DNA of 64,000 bases from Polymyxa betae (taxonomy: Eukaryota; Endomyxa; Phytomyxea; Plasmodiophorida; Plasmodiophoridae). The stretch lies in NCBI GenBank assembly GCA_003693705.1, contig RBZT01000711.1, positions 1 through 64,000 on the forward strand, given 5' to 3'. The notes under the pieces were generated by a model. That model was not told the origin of the DNA. It saw only the letters and a list, made by a program, of their open reading frames with translations, and did not search any database. The first letter of the stretch is position 1; every line of letters begins with the position of its first letter. Position numbers and translations under genes: made by a program. Shown here piece by piece: positions 10,941 through 20,728 of this stretch.

Positions 10941-11687
10941 TTAAAAGACCGCAGCTTTCTGGCTGGAGAAGTAAGATGAGGATGTCCTAGCAACGGAAGA
11001 TGGTTTGCAATGAGCAAACGATGGTAGAGTCAAATAGCTAAAAACATGTGGCCAAACCGAGATTTCCAACGAATTGTGAACACAAACACCATCGAAGCCG
11101 TGAGCGACAGCAATGACCATGGATTTCCTCTCTGGAAACTCCCAGAGAGATCGCATGAAGATGACCGATGTCAGGATACCTGGATGTATTCTTTGCAATG
11201 ACAATGTTTCCTTGACATGAAACTGGACATAGTGGTCGTAGAAGAGGTCGCCGTGGATCCAGTTGTTTAAAAGCTCGCTCTTCAGCTTTGTTTCCTTGAA
11301 TTCTTCAACCTGCATTACGAGCTCGCTATATCCGGTCCAAAACAAAATTGCGAATGTACTGAAGCAAACCTAGTCAAAGGGCGTTATTGGACTCTGTTGC
11401 AAAGACAGACCAACCGGAATGTCATTGTACAATGGCCAGTAATGAAACGATTTAGCATTTTCTCTGGAACTACTGAAAATAGGGCAGCTCTCTGCCGTCT
11501 CCAACTCTAATACGTAGATGCAGTGGCCAGATAGACATGGCAGAAGTTGAAGTGGCTTGAGCGGGAGAAGTATATCTCTCAGAATAGTTGTTTTAGCCTC
11601 GTTCCAGCAATTTGGGAAACACTTGAACAGAGCAACGTCGTCTCAAGAAGACAAATCTGGTGCTGGTGGGTAAAAGGAAGATGATTC
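10941..11687 (-). pseudogene. Unrecognised ORF remnant cut by the copia insertion
   Basis: The minus strand reads for about 245 codons with only two in-frame stops. It includes DVALFKCFPNCWNEAKTTIL, KSFHYWPLYNDIPVGLSL, FWTGYSELVMQVEEFKETK and LKSELLNNWIHGDLFYDHYV. The frame runs up to the left end of the copia LTR at 11,688, where the GATTC duplication begins, so it appears to have been interrupted by that insertion. I do not recognise the family; it could be a host gene fragment or part of an older transposon. Confidence 0.4.
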
Positions 11688-11810
11688 TGTTAAACGAGGC
11701 GAAGGGAGATTATGATTATCTAAAGAACTGAAGAAGTTTAATTGAGGTAAGCTCATTGTAGGTAAATTGTAATAGTTGATTCGCACATGAGTTAGTGTCT
11801 TGTGTCAACA
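11688..11810 (-). repeat. Copia 1 LTR (3' LTR in element orientation)
   Basis: TGTTAAACGAGGCGAAGG ... TTGTGTCAACA. Pairs with 15,992-16,114. Confidence 0.92.
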
Positions 11811-11824
11811 CGCCCCTTCGCTAA

Positions 11825-11976
11825 GGCCGCGTTTGGGTGTCGTTACGCACACCTTTCTGCGTAGAAATTTTCTATTTAGAAGCCAACTACACCTCCAAGA
11901 TGTAGTGCGTTTTTCGTAAAATTTCTACACTTTCCTACATTCTTCTACGCAGAATTTGCGGATTCCAAACGCGGCC
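11825..11976. mobile_element. Tourist-like MITE with TAA target duplication
   Basis: A 152-bp element with ends GGCCGCGTTTGG and CCAAACGCGGCC (perfect 12-bp inverted repeats), flanked by TAA at 11,822-11,824 and 11,977-11,979. Subterminal TTCTGCGTAGAAATTTT is also inverted as CTTCTACGCAGAATTTG, so the whole can fold on itself. TSD and termini fit Tourist-like MITEs mobilised by PIF/Harbinger transposases. It inserted into the 3' untranslated part of copia 1. Confidence 0.85.
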
Positions 11977-12191
11977 TAATCAATAGTGTGTGTTTCCGAC
12001 CTGAGTCGTGGCTGTTGAGTAAAGGACATTGTGGCTGGATGCTGCGCCGCAGTTCGCAGTTTGAGTTGGGAACTCATAGGGTGCAGGGATGCGCTTCGAG
12101 CCATAGTTGATGAGTGTTGAACGATGTTGGTTGAGTACTCGTTCGTTGAGCGGATTGGTGAGGGCGTCGGTGAGCATCGCGGTCGTCGGGC

Positions 12192-13591
12192 TTAGCTGAT
12201 TATGATCCGGCCTTCCGTGACCTTCTCACGTATTAAGTGATAACGAACGTAGATGTGTTTGGTTCTTGTTTTGTTGCAGTGGTTGTTCTCCAATAATATC
12301 ACCCCTTGGTTGTTTTGAAAAAATGTTGACTTTTTCTTGTTTATGATGCCGACTTCGAAAAATAGGTTTTGTAGACATAAGGCTTCTTTTGTTGCATCAC
12401 AAGCGGCAAAGTATTCCGCCACTGTGCTTGATAATGTGACCGGCTTTTGTTTTGAGCTTTGCCATGATACAGTATTTTCTCCAAGCTTGTAATTCCATCT
12501 CGTGATGGATTTTCGATCGGCTTTATCTCCTGCGTAATCGCTGTCAGCCCATCCGGTTAATTCAAAGATTCTCTTTTTGAAGTTCAATCCGAATCCTTCT
12601 GTTGTTTTGATGTATTTGATGATGTGCTGAATCAAGTTCCACAGTTGCTTGCTGGGCTTTGTAGCATGTCGTGCGACTGAATTGACTGGGAAAGTGATGT
12701 CGGGTCTTGTGTTGTTAGCGAGATGCCTGAGTGAACCAATTGCTTCTCTGACTGGGTAGCTTTTATCACTTTCGTTTTGGTCTTTTTCTGGGTCATAGAT
12801 TTTGTCCTTCGGTGTTGATCGGCCTCTGGAGTTCTCCTGACCGAATATCTTTACAATCGAGCTGGCGTATTGCGTCTGAGTGAGTAATATGCCGTTGTCG
12901 GTCATTGTTGCTTCAATTCCCAAAAACTGCTTTAGGTTGCCTAAGTCCTTCATTCGGAATCTTGATGACAAAATTTTCTTGATGTTGTTGACTTCATTTC
13001 GGTCGTTGCCTGTGATGAGGAGATCGTCAACATAGGTGCCAATCAATGTCAGGCTGTTGTTGTAAAGCTTATGGAATATACAGGGCTCCTTCAGGGTTTG
13101 TTTGAAGTTTGCTGATTTAATGGCGTCGACGAGATCATGCTGCCAGGCGCGTCCAGATTGTTTTAGCCCGTACTGTGCTTTGTTAAGCAGACAGACTTCT
13201 CCGCCTTGCTTGGTGAGGCCTTCGGGCTGCTGAATATAAATCTGAATTTATAACGGGGCATTGAGGTAAGCTGTAGAAAAATCGTAGTGGTGGATTCACC
13301 AATCTTTGTTGACTGCGATGCAGATGAGGATTCGAAGAGATGTACCTGTGAGCACAGATGAGTAAGTTTCGTGATAATCGATTCCGTATTGTTGGGTGCA
13401 GCCTTTCGCAACAAGACGTGCTTCATAACGCTTTTCGCCATTCGGGAGTCGCTTTTTCGTGAATATCCATCGCGATTGAATTGCCTTCGTAAGCTCTGGT
13501 AGATTGTCAATGCCCAGGTTTCGTTTTTCTTATGTGTTTTCAGTTCCTCGAGTGCAGCTTCATGACATTTTGCCGCGTCTGGCATCGACAT
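12192..13591 (-). pseudogene. Copia 1 reverse transcriptase and RNase H
   Basis: The part at 12,192-13,046 is an open 284-codon frame. It starts just before the RT active site (YVDDLLITGND) and continues through DLGNLKQFLGIEA and SLRHLANNTRPDI. The RNase H domain follows: GWADSDYAGDKADRKSIT, then SSTVAEYFAACDATKE and KHIYVRYHLIREKV. The RT N-terminus lies upstream (to 13,591), beginning EAALEELKTHKKNETWAL. It changes frame several times, with pieces such as the substrate-binding region readable only by frame switching. The family uses these activities to copy its RNA into DNA in a cytoplasmic particle. This copy is defective. Confidence 0.88.
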
Positions 13592-13695
13592 TGCCTCTTT
13601 GTAGGTTCGTGGGTATCCAGTTGATGTATGGGGTCCGTAAAGGTCCGTATCAATTCCATATTACTAAAATGGTTTCCAGAGGGTCAGTGCTGTTT

Positions 13696-14598
13696 TCAAG
13701 TATCGGTGAATTTGACGGGGCTGCAATAATGATTGTTCATCGAATGTAAAATCTCGTCGAAAGAATATTTTCTTGCTCTCAAGGTGTTGTAGGATATATC
13801 CCTTCTGGTATGGCGCCTAACCGAGGAATCGGCATTTGATAGAAGTCGGCTGAATCGAGGTTCGGACTGATGGGTCAATATTCGCGTATACTGTACATCC
13901 AAAAGGCCTCAGGTGATTCATGTTTGGTTTGGCTCCGATCCAGAGCTCGTGTGGCGTGCGCCAGTTAATCCGGCGTGTAGGGAGGCGATTTAACGTGTAC
14001 ACTGCCTGATGCACGGCGAACGACCAATAATCGTACGACAGTTTCGACCCGATCATATTCAACGCGCCATGGCCATGATGATCTGATTTCTTCGTTCGGC
14101 TTGTCCATTCTGTTGCGAGCTGTAAGGAACTGTTCGTTGATGTTTGATGTTTTTCTGAAGCAGAAATAGGCTCTTGTCCCGGTTGAAGTGTTCCCAGCCG
14201 CTGTCTGTTAACATCATTGCTACTCGCAGCTTCGTCTCCGCTTGACTGCTGGTGAAGAACCGCTTCATTGCGTTGAGCACTTCTTAGGCGTTGTTATGCT
14301 TCAGTAATCCGATACCTGTCCATGTAGAATAGAGGCAGTTGAAGATGATATAATATCGGAACCATTCGCGACTTGGTACAAAGAATGGTCCTTTGATGAC
14401 AGATGAGATAATTTCAAACGGTCGTGTCGGTTTCGTTCGACGTTCCTTCGGGAAGGGCTGTCTTCTCGATTTTCCGTGTGCACATTCTTCGCAGAAGCTC
14501 CGATCTTTGCTGTTGACGCTGATGCCGTCAGTGGAATCTGGAATGTGCTGAAGACGCTCGTCTGATGAATGGCCAAATCGCCTGTGCGCCAGTTCCAT
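13696..14598 (-). pseudogene. Copia 1 GAG-pre-integrase and integrase
   Basis: Frames in order: MELAHRRFGHSSDERLQHI with FCEECAHGKSRRQPF (HHCC zinc-binding region, 14,598-14,450), the core with MLTDSGWEHFN in place of the usual DNGGEF-like motif, YSSQQNGQAERRNQIIM carrying the catalytic Glu (about 14,130-14,070), and YWSFAVHQAVYTLNRLP with PHELWIGAKPNMNHLRPFGC (13,817-14,062). There are several frameshifts. Integrase would join the element cDNA to the host chromosome. This copy is defective. Confidence 0.85.
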
Positions 14599-14762
14599 GC
14601 TGATGCTGGAATTCGATTCGATAATGGAGATGGCGTTAATGGAGTCCGTTACGTTCTTCTGCTGTAATCACCGAATTGCCACTTCGATTGATGATCTTCA
14701 GCTTGTCCTGGATAAGCACGGTATATCCCTGTTCACGGAACGATTTTGTGGCTAATAATGTC

Positions 14763-15452
14763 TTAGTGATGTTCGGTGCGAACAAGACACAAGACATTGT
14801 TGATGGTGATTGATGGATTTCCTGAAACGGTTAGTGATCCTGTTCCATATGCAAAAATTTTACCGCGATTGCTGGATGTGATTACGAGCGGCGTTTCGAT
14901 GCCGTTGTAATTCTGGAGGATCGACTTCTCGTTGGTCATGTTGACGTTGGCCCCGCTGTCGATTAGGTACGTTTTTCGTTTCTGTCGGGTGCTGGTTGAT
15001 GTGTGAAACCCTTTGAGCTCTGCAGATTCGTCATCTGTCGTAACAGCGGTGTTGTTTGCCGCCACGGTCTTGGTTTTTCTTGAATTTCGATTGAGTTCTG
15101 GGCGTAAGATGCCGCATTCGCTGTTCGAGTGATTGTTCATCTTGCACTTTGAACAGAATTTTGTGGGCTTGAAGTTTTTCAGGCGGGAATTCAACGTTTT
15201 GATCTCTGAATTCAGGCAGTTGAGATCTGCTTGAGGGGCCAATACCGCGTCAGAAGATCCTGCGTCCCGTTCGGCTGATAACAACAAATTGGTCAGTCTT
15301 GGGATCGTGTTCACCTGCGACGCTCTTGCGGCAGTTTTGGTTTGCTGGTAAGTTTCCGGGAGACCTTCTAACGCTTTCGTGCATAAGGCAATTTCACCAA
15401 TGATGATGTCATATGTGTTGAGGTCGTGGTATAGTCCAACAAGCTTGTCCAA
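14763..15452 (-). pseudogene. Copia 1 gag C-terminus and aspartic protease
   Basis: A 229-codon open frame. It holds the gag coiled region (ARASQVNTIPRLTNLLLSAE), a zinc knuckle with CSKCKMNNHSNSEC (CX2CX4HX4C), and the protease active site TYLIDSGANVNMTNE. A substrate-binding flap-like region follows (PLVITSSNRGKIFAYGTGSL). The frame is intact here, unlike its neighbours. Gag packages the RNA and protease matures the polyprotein. Confidence 0.88.
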
Positions 15453-15498
15453 AATATGATTTCATGGATTCAGTAGGTTTTTTCTTGAGGTGCATGAA

Positions 15499-15990
15499 CT
15501 ATAGGAATAACTTTGAAGCTTTGGATTCCGCACTTTCGTCATAAACTCCTTTGAGCGGCCTCCATATCTCGTTTGCCGTCCTGCATTGTGACACTTGTTT
15601 GTACTGAGCTTGAGGAAGCCGCATTAGTATCTGAGCGGCAGACAATTTGTCGTTCCGCGCTTCATGTCGAAGTTCGGCGTTAGGCGGGTGTTCTAAGTAT
15701 GTCTCGATACACATAATCGTGAACTAGGTCTCGAGATTCCGCTTGAATTCTTCCTAAATAGAGCCATTGAATTGGGGGATGAGTTTGAGACCTGAGTTGT
15801 ATTTCGCCAGGTCGACTTCGTCAGAGAGTCGATGGACCGAGGTTGAAGCTCGAATTCGACTTGAAAAATTGTTGGGCCGTTCGGACTTGGCTGTTTGGTG
15901 CTGGTTCATAATCGTCAGCGAAATGAGCGCTCGGACGTCGGCTTATCGCTGGGACCATCGTAGCTGTAGAGTTCGAGTAGGACTCTTTAT
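15499..15990 (-). pseudogene. Copia 1 gag N-terminus
   Basis: Frame pieces include NSGLKLIPQFNGSI, EEFKRNLET, FTIMCIETYLEHPP, LSAAQILMRLPQAQYKQVSQ and NEIWRPLKGVYDESAES. They align with the gag at 34,103-34,597 (VGLKLIPEFNGCNWEDFK, FTIMGIDTHLKHDP), showing the same copia lineage. At least two in-frame stops are present. Confidence 0.8.
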
Positions 15991-15991
15991 C
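15981..15991 (-). promoter_or_regulatory. Copia 1 candidate primer-binding site
   Basis: Directly next to the 5' LTR end. The plus strand reads GACTCTTTATC, one base from GACTCTTAATC at the same position in two other copia copies here (28,660-28,670 and 34,614-34,624). GACTCTTAATC matches the anticodon arm of tRNA-Lys(CUU), suggesting priming by an internal tRNA fragment. Confidence 0.55.
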
Positions 15992-16114
15992 TGTTAAACG
16001 AGGCGATGGGAGATTATGAGTATCAAAAGAAGTGCAGAAGTTGTATTGAGGTAAACTCATTTTAGGTAAATTGCCATAGTTGATTCACACATGCGTTAGT
16101 GTCTTGTGTTAACA
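15992..16114 (-). repeat. Copia 1 LTR (5' LTR in element orientation)
   Basis: TGTTAAACGAGGCGATGG ... TTGTGTTAACA. Pairs with 11,688-11,810. As the upstream LTR it would have held the promoter. Confidence 0.92.
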
Positions 16115-16124
16115 GATTCAAAGG

Positions 16125-16196
16125 TTCCATCATCGACCAAGAGATTCAAGATGAGGATGTTACTGCCCGGTTCTAGGTTCGACTCTCACACAGGTG
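16125..16196 (+). repeat. Short dispersed repeat with a pol III B-box-like motif, copy 1
   Basis: About 72 bp, similar to 17,067-17,137. Both contain AGATTCAAGATG and end TAGGTTCGACTCTC...ACAGGTG. GGTTCGACTC (16,176-16,185) fits the tRNA B-box consensus GGTTCGANTC. I could not find a convincing A box or a cloverleaf, so this is at most a SINE-like or tRNA-derived remnant. Confidence 0.45.
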
Positions 16197-16199
16197 CAA

Positions 16200-16759
16200 A
16201 GGTTATTGTCATACCACAAACGATTTTAACATGCTCACCATAGATGGAATCGGAATAATGGGAAACCTTCGCCTCGGACAACTTGCACCAAACAAGGGTA
16301 ATGCGCCATGTTTGGGTCAGTTGAGAATCGGGGAAACAGGGGGATCTCTTCGCCTGTACAAATCAAAGACAGAAATTCATCGCGATAACGATTTAGTAAA
16401 ATATGCCAGAGGAAGTCATGAGTCCACGAGATTCAATCAATTAGGATGGATTAACAACTTGATTGAATCTCGGCGACCAAATCGAAAGACACGAACAAGT
16501 CCGGTTTTTCAAACGAAAACCGGGTGACCAATTCGTGGTCCCGCGTTCATCAAGTGGCTGAGATTGAAAACAGAAATTGGAGAGCTGTCTGTGAAATTCT
16601 CCGGACACTTCTTAAGAATCGGAGGGATGAACGAATTTCGGAAAGCCGGTGTCATTAAGGGGTGATAAAGGCTCACGGCCGGTGGAGCAGTGATGCTGTG
16701 AACAGATACTTGCGAATATATGACGAAGAGGAGACAAAGGATTTAAAATCGCTGTTGAG
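16200..16759. other. No gene recognised
   Basis: Contains the pair GAGATTCAATCAA-like and TTGATTGAATCTCGG (about 16,430-16,475), a short inverted repeat. An open frame at 16,231-16,527 (plus) has no family match. Confidence 0.35.
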
Positions 16760-16877
16760 CTAACTGAATACCAAATAAAAAACGTGCAGACGTTGAGATA
16801 CGGCAGCGACTGCGGATTCAGCCGATTTACTAGGAAGATTAGCTCCAGCTTCTTTTATTTTTGAAGGCGTAATGTTT

Positions 16878-16995
16878 GGAGGTCCAAAAACTAAATCTTT
16901 GTCGAATCGAGGGGGCAGGACTCTTATTCCCTCCCTCCCGACGGCGAATTTGGCCTCCGCCTTAAACACACAATCGTAAAAATAATACCGATAAT
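16878..16995. repeat. Direct repeat of 118 bp, copy 1
   Basis: From GGAGGTCC to CCGATAAT, alignable along its whole length with 17,493-17,610, including GCCTCCGCCTTAAACACAC. On the minus strand copy 1 reads YDCVFKAEAKFAVGREG, conserved in part in copy 2 (YDCVFKAEAN), so the unit may derive from a coding sequence of unknown type. Confidence 0.75.
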
Positions 16996-17066
16996 TGGGA
17001 TCTGGCAATGAAGGAACGAAATCAGCAAGTATCGAGATTATGGGTAAAATGATGAAAATTCAAATG

Positions 17067-17137
17067 TTCTATCATAGACAAAAGATTCAAGATGCGACTG
17101 TTTCTGTCAGAATATAGGTTCGACTCTCTCACAGGTG
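17067..17137 (+). repeat. Short dispersed repeat with a B-box-like motif, copy 2
   Basis: Second copy of the 16,125-16,196 unit; GGTTCGACTC at 17,117-17,126. Confidence 0.45.
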
Positions 17138-17492
17138 GTTTAATGTTTTTGTTTTAATGTCCACAGCCAAATTCTGCGTTGCGTGAACTGTGCTGATGGT
17201 ACAGTAAAGAGAAGTTCGGCTGCCGCGTGGCTGTTGTGGAGCACAAGGGCCCACTGGGATCCCAGTGTTTCAAGGACTGAGACACTGTACCCTTTCTAAC
17301 AACACCAGTGGGTTAACACCACAGCAGGTTGGCGCAAGCTCGGGCCTTAGCGTGATCACCCGACTTCGATGCCTCTATCTTGAATCGTTCTTCAAACCTG
17401 TCGACAACTTCAACATCGAATCACCCGTTGCCTACCCAAGCCAAGACATTGAAAGAAATCTGCAGTTGAAAACCCAAACTCGCGAATCTAAG

Positions 17493-17610
17493 GGAGGTCC
17501 AGAAGGTAGATCTTTGGCGAACTGAGGGGACAGGATTCGTATTCCCTCCCCCCCGATGGCGAATTGGCCTCCGCCTTAAACACACAATCCTAATAAATTA
17601 TACCGATAAT
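17493..17610. repeat. Direct repeat of 118 bp, copy 2
   Basis: Second copy of 16,878-16,995, 615 bp downstream in the same orientation. Confidence 0.75.
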
Positions 17611-18100
17611 GTGATGCTAGATCGGGTACAGAGATCGAGTACTAGTTTTTTTGAAAAAAAGAGCGAGTTTGAATGGTGAATAGCACGCTGGATTTTTTTC
17701 TGTATTAGGTTAGGGAAGTACTCCCAAGTTTTTACAGTCGAGCAGAAATCTTTCTTTATTAAGTGTGACGCCCAGGCGCGGGTGTACCAGTCGGAGGACT
17801 CCTTTCCTTTCTACAGCGCCCAGGGTTCGCCTATTCGTTAACGCCATCGGTGGGAAGTGTCGGTTGCATTGCACTGTCTTCAGCAAAAAGCTGCTTGGAT
17901 GGGCAAGCAAATATAATATTCCACTGTTTGACGGTAACACTAACAAGTTATGCAATTCGTTTATTAATTTTCTGATCTGTAAATTGTTGGCATATAACCC
18001 TGTAAACACAGTCATTTAATTTCGCAACCGCTGTAATTGGGAGACTACAGACGAACGTTCTTTTGGACACCATTGCAAAAACCAAAGAATTACCTATTCA
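17611..18100. other. No gene recognised
   Basis: Overlapping open frames on both strands (17,710-18,019). The minus one contains RLGVTLNKERFLLDCKNLG, faintly like the region after the RT active site in gypsy elements, but no YxDD motif precedes it, so I do not call it. Confidence 0.35.
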
Positions 18101-18286
18101 TTATAAGCACTGCTTATGAAGGAATCTGTCCCGAACTAGGGCAAATTCGCCTTTAAGCAGGTTGTATGCTTCCAGAACTTCGAGTGGTTTCGATTTATAA
18201 TCCTTGATGAATCCGAGGAATTTACGCATCGTTCGATTCAGATTCTTTTCAACGGATTGCAAAAAGGGAACAGCGGGGTTCTCCAC
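18101..18286 (-). pseudogene. Unknown repeated protein fragment (AYNL-ALVRDR), copy 1
   Basis: A 61-codon frame ending EAYNLLKGEFALVRDRFLHK. The plus-strand frame at 20,549-20,728 contains AAYNLPQGESALVRDRPSHQ: 14 of 19 positions agree from the shared AYNL onward. Two copies in opposite orientation about 2.4 kb apart indicate a repeated coding unit. I cannot name the family. Confidence 0.5.
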
Positions 18287-19038
18287 AATGTCAAATGTAG
18301 CTTAGTCTGCAGAACCAGTTCGGGGCCCGCCTTCTGCTCAATCAATCAGAACATCACTCACTCCATTACATGTCACCGAAAGCACCTACGTTCAGGCCAA
18401 GGTTCATTGACTTCCTTCAGGTTCCAGGTGATTTCACTCATTTCACCAAGTTGCGCCTGTTGTGATTCAACCTTTTCAAACTGAATTTAAACAGCAGGGA
18501 CCACGCTCTCCGGAATAAGGGAATTCTTAGTTGGTGACTGTACTAACCTGGTTGATCTCTCTCGAACGGACAAGCTGGATTGTTACGTCCGACCCCGTTT
18601 CTTCCGGTTTTTCTGCAGGCAAAATTTTGATTGGACTTTCTTCGAGTCTGGTTCCTATGAATCGCGGAAATTGCTGGCATATTGACATTATTCTTTGAGG
18701 GCAGCCCGCTCTCTTATGCTGCCTTGAAGGTGGTTGCAATGCTATTTGTACCACTGCAAAATCAGAACTGTTCGGATCAAATGCATTCTTCAGCTCATTA
18801 AGCAGCATATTGCCTTTAATAACCGACAACTCAGAAAAGGTGGTCATTGCTGTTAGATCCCTTTTTCAACGATTTGCTGGAGAGCTTTTTCAGTTTCTGG
18901 TAACGTCTCGCTGTGTCGTTGGACAAGCAGTTTTCTGATTTTGTGCCAGATCTTCGCGCTGAATTTCATCAGTACAACAATCTGTTGGTTCGGTCACACC
19001 ATCACCTGCGACTTCATACTCGGTTCACAAGATAAATA
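18287..19038. other. Unrecognised region with a minus-strand open frame
   Basis: A 106-codon minus frame (18,527-18,847) reads SVIKGNMLLNELKNAFDPNS and IALQPPSRQHKRAGCPQ. Composition looks coding-like but no family is recognised. Confidence 0.35.
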
Positions 19039-19501
19039 GGGGGTATCAAAGTTAGGTTAAGAATCGATTCTCAGGGGCTCAAAAACATGCCGGAGAATCG
19101 ATTCCCCTAGGGGGTATCAAAGTTGAAATGTTGAAATGGCCGCTTCTCCTATCAAGTTAAATTTTTCAAGTAATTTCGTTGCAGTAAACCATTGCCAGAA
19201 ACTCCTTGCTGGAACGGCGACAATCATCGTTACCGTCATCTGCATTATGGGTTGTAGAATTTCACATTGTCTTAGCAGAAGGAAGGCGTGCAGGCGTACG
19301 CGCCTGGGGAGCAGGCGTCCTCATTCCTTTTTGAGAGCTGTTATGCAGAACAAAGAAAATTGTTTATTCCATGACGAGGGTGGATTAGATAAGAAGAATT
19401 AGTCACTGAAAATTAACTCCGTGGGAGAATCGATTCTCCCGTAAGAATCAGGGGATTCGACGATTCTTAAAAGGCGGGAAGATCCTAACTTTGATACCCC
19501 C
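19039..19501. mobile_element. MITE with 18-bp perfect inverted repeats and TA duplication
   Basis: The 463-bp element begins GGGGGTATCAAAGTTAGG (19,039-19,056) and ends with its exact reverse complement (19,484-19,501). TA flanks both ends (19,037-19,038 and 19,502-19,503), the target duplication of Tc1/mariner-type elements. A third copy of the terminal word (TAGGGGGTATCAAAGTTG) lies inside at about 19,109, in direct orientation. Palindromic GAGAATCGATTC words recur, including a perfect 18-bp palindrome at 19,423-19,440. No coding capacity. Confidence 0.88.
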
Positions 19502-20548
19502 TAATTTAAAGACTTCAATGCTTTGTTCATCAAGTGGTGAATTTCCAATCGCCCTCTGGGATGCAATACCGATTTGCTGAACGTCTCCCATCCTTTGCCC
19601 TCATATACTGCACATATTGCGCCGCACGGTAACATTGTTGAAGAGATCCCGAGCTATTGCATGATGCAAACGACTTTGACTCCATTGGATCATGGCAGCG
19701 GACAGAATGTGGAGGTTTTTGCGAATTCTACGGTTCACGGACCAACTTTTGTCATCATCTTGCCACTCAAGTTTTTAACAAATTTGAAAATACAATTGGG
19801 CGAGCTTTTTAAGTCTTTTCCACATGCTTGATGAGCGTCCTAATCAGGTCCAATATTTGACACCTTATCGCAGGCAGATAAGAGATGCTGAGAATATTTC
19901 AAACAAATTGAAGTTCTTCAGATCTTGCTTCAGGAAGACATTCTGCTTGATTCAAGCGTTGTTTGACTCGGCCAGCTAGGAGGAAACATGACCAGCTGAG
20001 AAAAGTCGTGCTGTTTTCGTTGCAAAATCCCTGTCAGCATCATTCCTCAGTTTGGCGAAGAATAGCAAGCGCCGGAAATACTTTCATTTTTTTGCATGCA
20101 AACCTGAAATTCTGAAGACAGATTTTCGTCAGTGGGGAGGACATTATGGGTGATGGACTTGCAGTCTCTGATGAATTCTACTCCAGTTGCGCTCACCATT
20201 CCCGTTTTAACTGAAATCATTGCTGTCCGGTAATGTTTAAACCAAAGAAAGTGCTGCATAATGAATTCCTGAGCAGTTATAGCATAGTCTTAGGCTCGTC
20301 AGACATAACATCACAACTTGTCATAATCAAAAGCAGGCAACAGGTTAGCTGTCAGATATTTGATAAGACTGCCGTTATGAATCTGCTAATCAAGAATTAC
20401 CTTAGCTATTGCGTTCGCTTCCAATCCGCTGCCAGCAGTGGTTGTGAACAACATAGCAGAGCCGAAAGAATCTGTTTTGGTCGCTTCACAATAGCATAAT
20501 CAACAGCCCACGTGACTGCACCGAATCCATTATTCTAGTGAAGAGCGT
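19502..20548. other. No gene recognised
   Basis: Short open frames on both strands (for example 19,574-19,831 plus, 20,047-20,259 minus) match nothing known to me. Confidence 0.35.
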
Positions 20549-20728
20549 ATGAACCAAGAGATGCATTCAATGATTGGATATGGAGATGACTACACATTGG
20601 TGGCACAAACTCTCCAAGCGGCATATAACCTGCCCCAGGGCGAATCCGCATTGGTTCGGGATAGACCGTCTCATCAAAAGTGGACGGATAATCTAGGTAA
20701 AATCATTGTGGATCTTCAAGTTCTCTGA
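20549..20728 (+). pseudogene. Unknown repeated protein fragment (AYNL-ALVRDR), copy 2
   Basis: A 59-codon frame from ATG at 20,549 to TGA at 20,726: MNQEMHSMIGYGDDYTLV, QTLQAAYNLPQGESALVRDR, then PSHQKWTDNLGKIIVDLQVL. The centre matches the minus-strand frame at 18,101-18,286. Function unknown. Confidence 0.5.

Larger units (their letters stand above)
11688..16114 (-). mobile_element. Complete Ty1/copia retrotransposon (copia 1), decayed
   Basis: A 4.4-kb element bounded by 123-bp LTRs that start TGTTAA and end AACA, flanked on both sides by GATTC (11,683-11,687 and 16,115-16,119), a 5-bp target duplication. Transcription would run on the minus strand. In that direction the order is gag, protease, integrase, reverse transcriptase, RNase H, the Pseudoviridae/copia order. 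The LTRs differ at about 15 of 123 positions by eye, so the insertion is old. A Tourist-like MITE sits just inside the left LTR. Confidence 0.92.

Noticed and set aside
16170-16196. tRNA gene
   Set aside because: Only a B-box-like word is present; no A box, acceptor stem or anticodon arm could be folded.
17710-18015. Gypsy RT fragment suggested by RLGVTLNKERF
   Set aside because: No catalytic motif or other RT block nearby; the match is too short.
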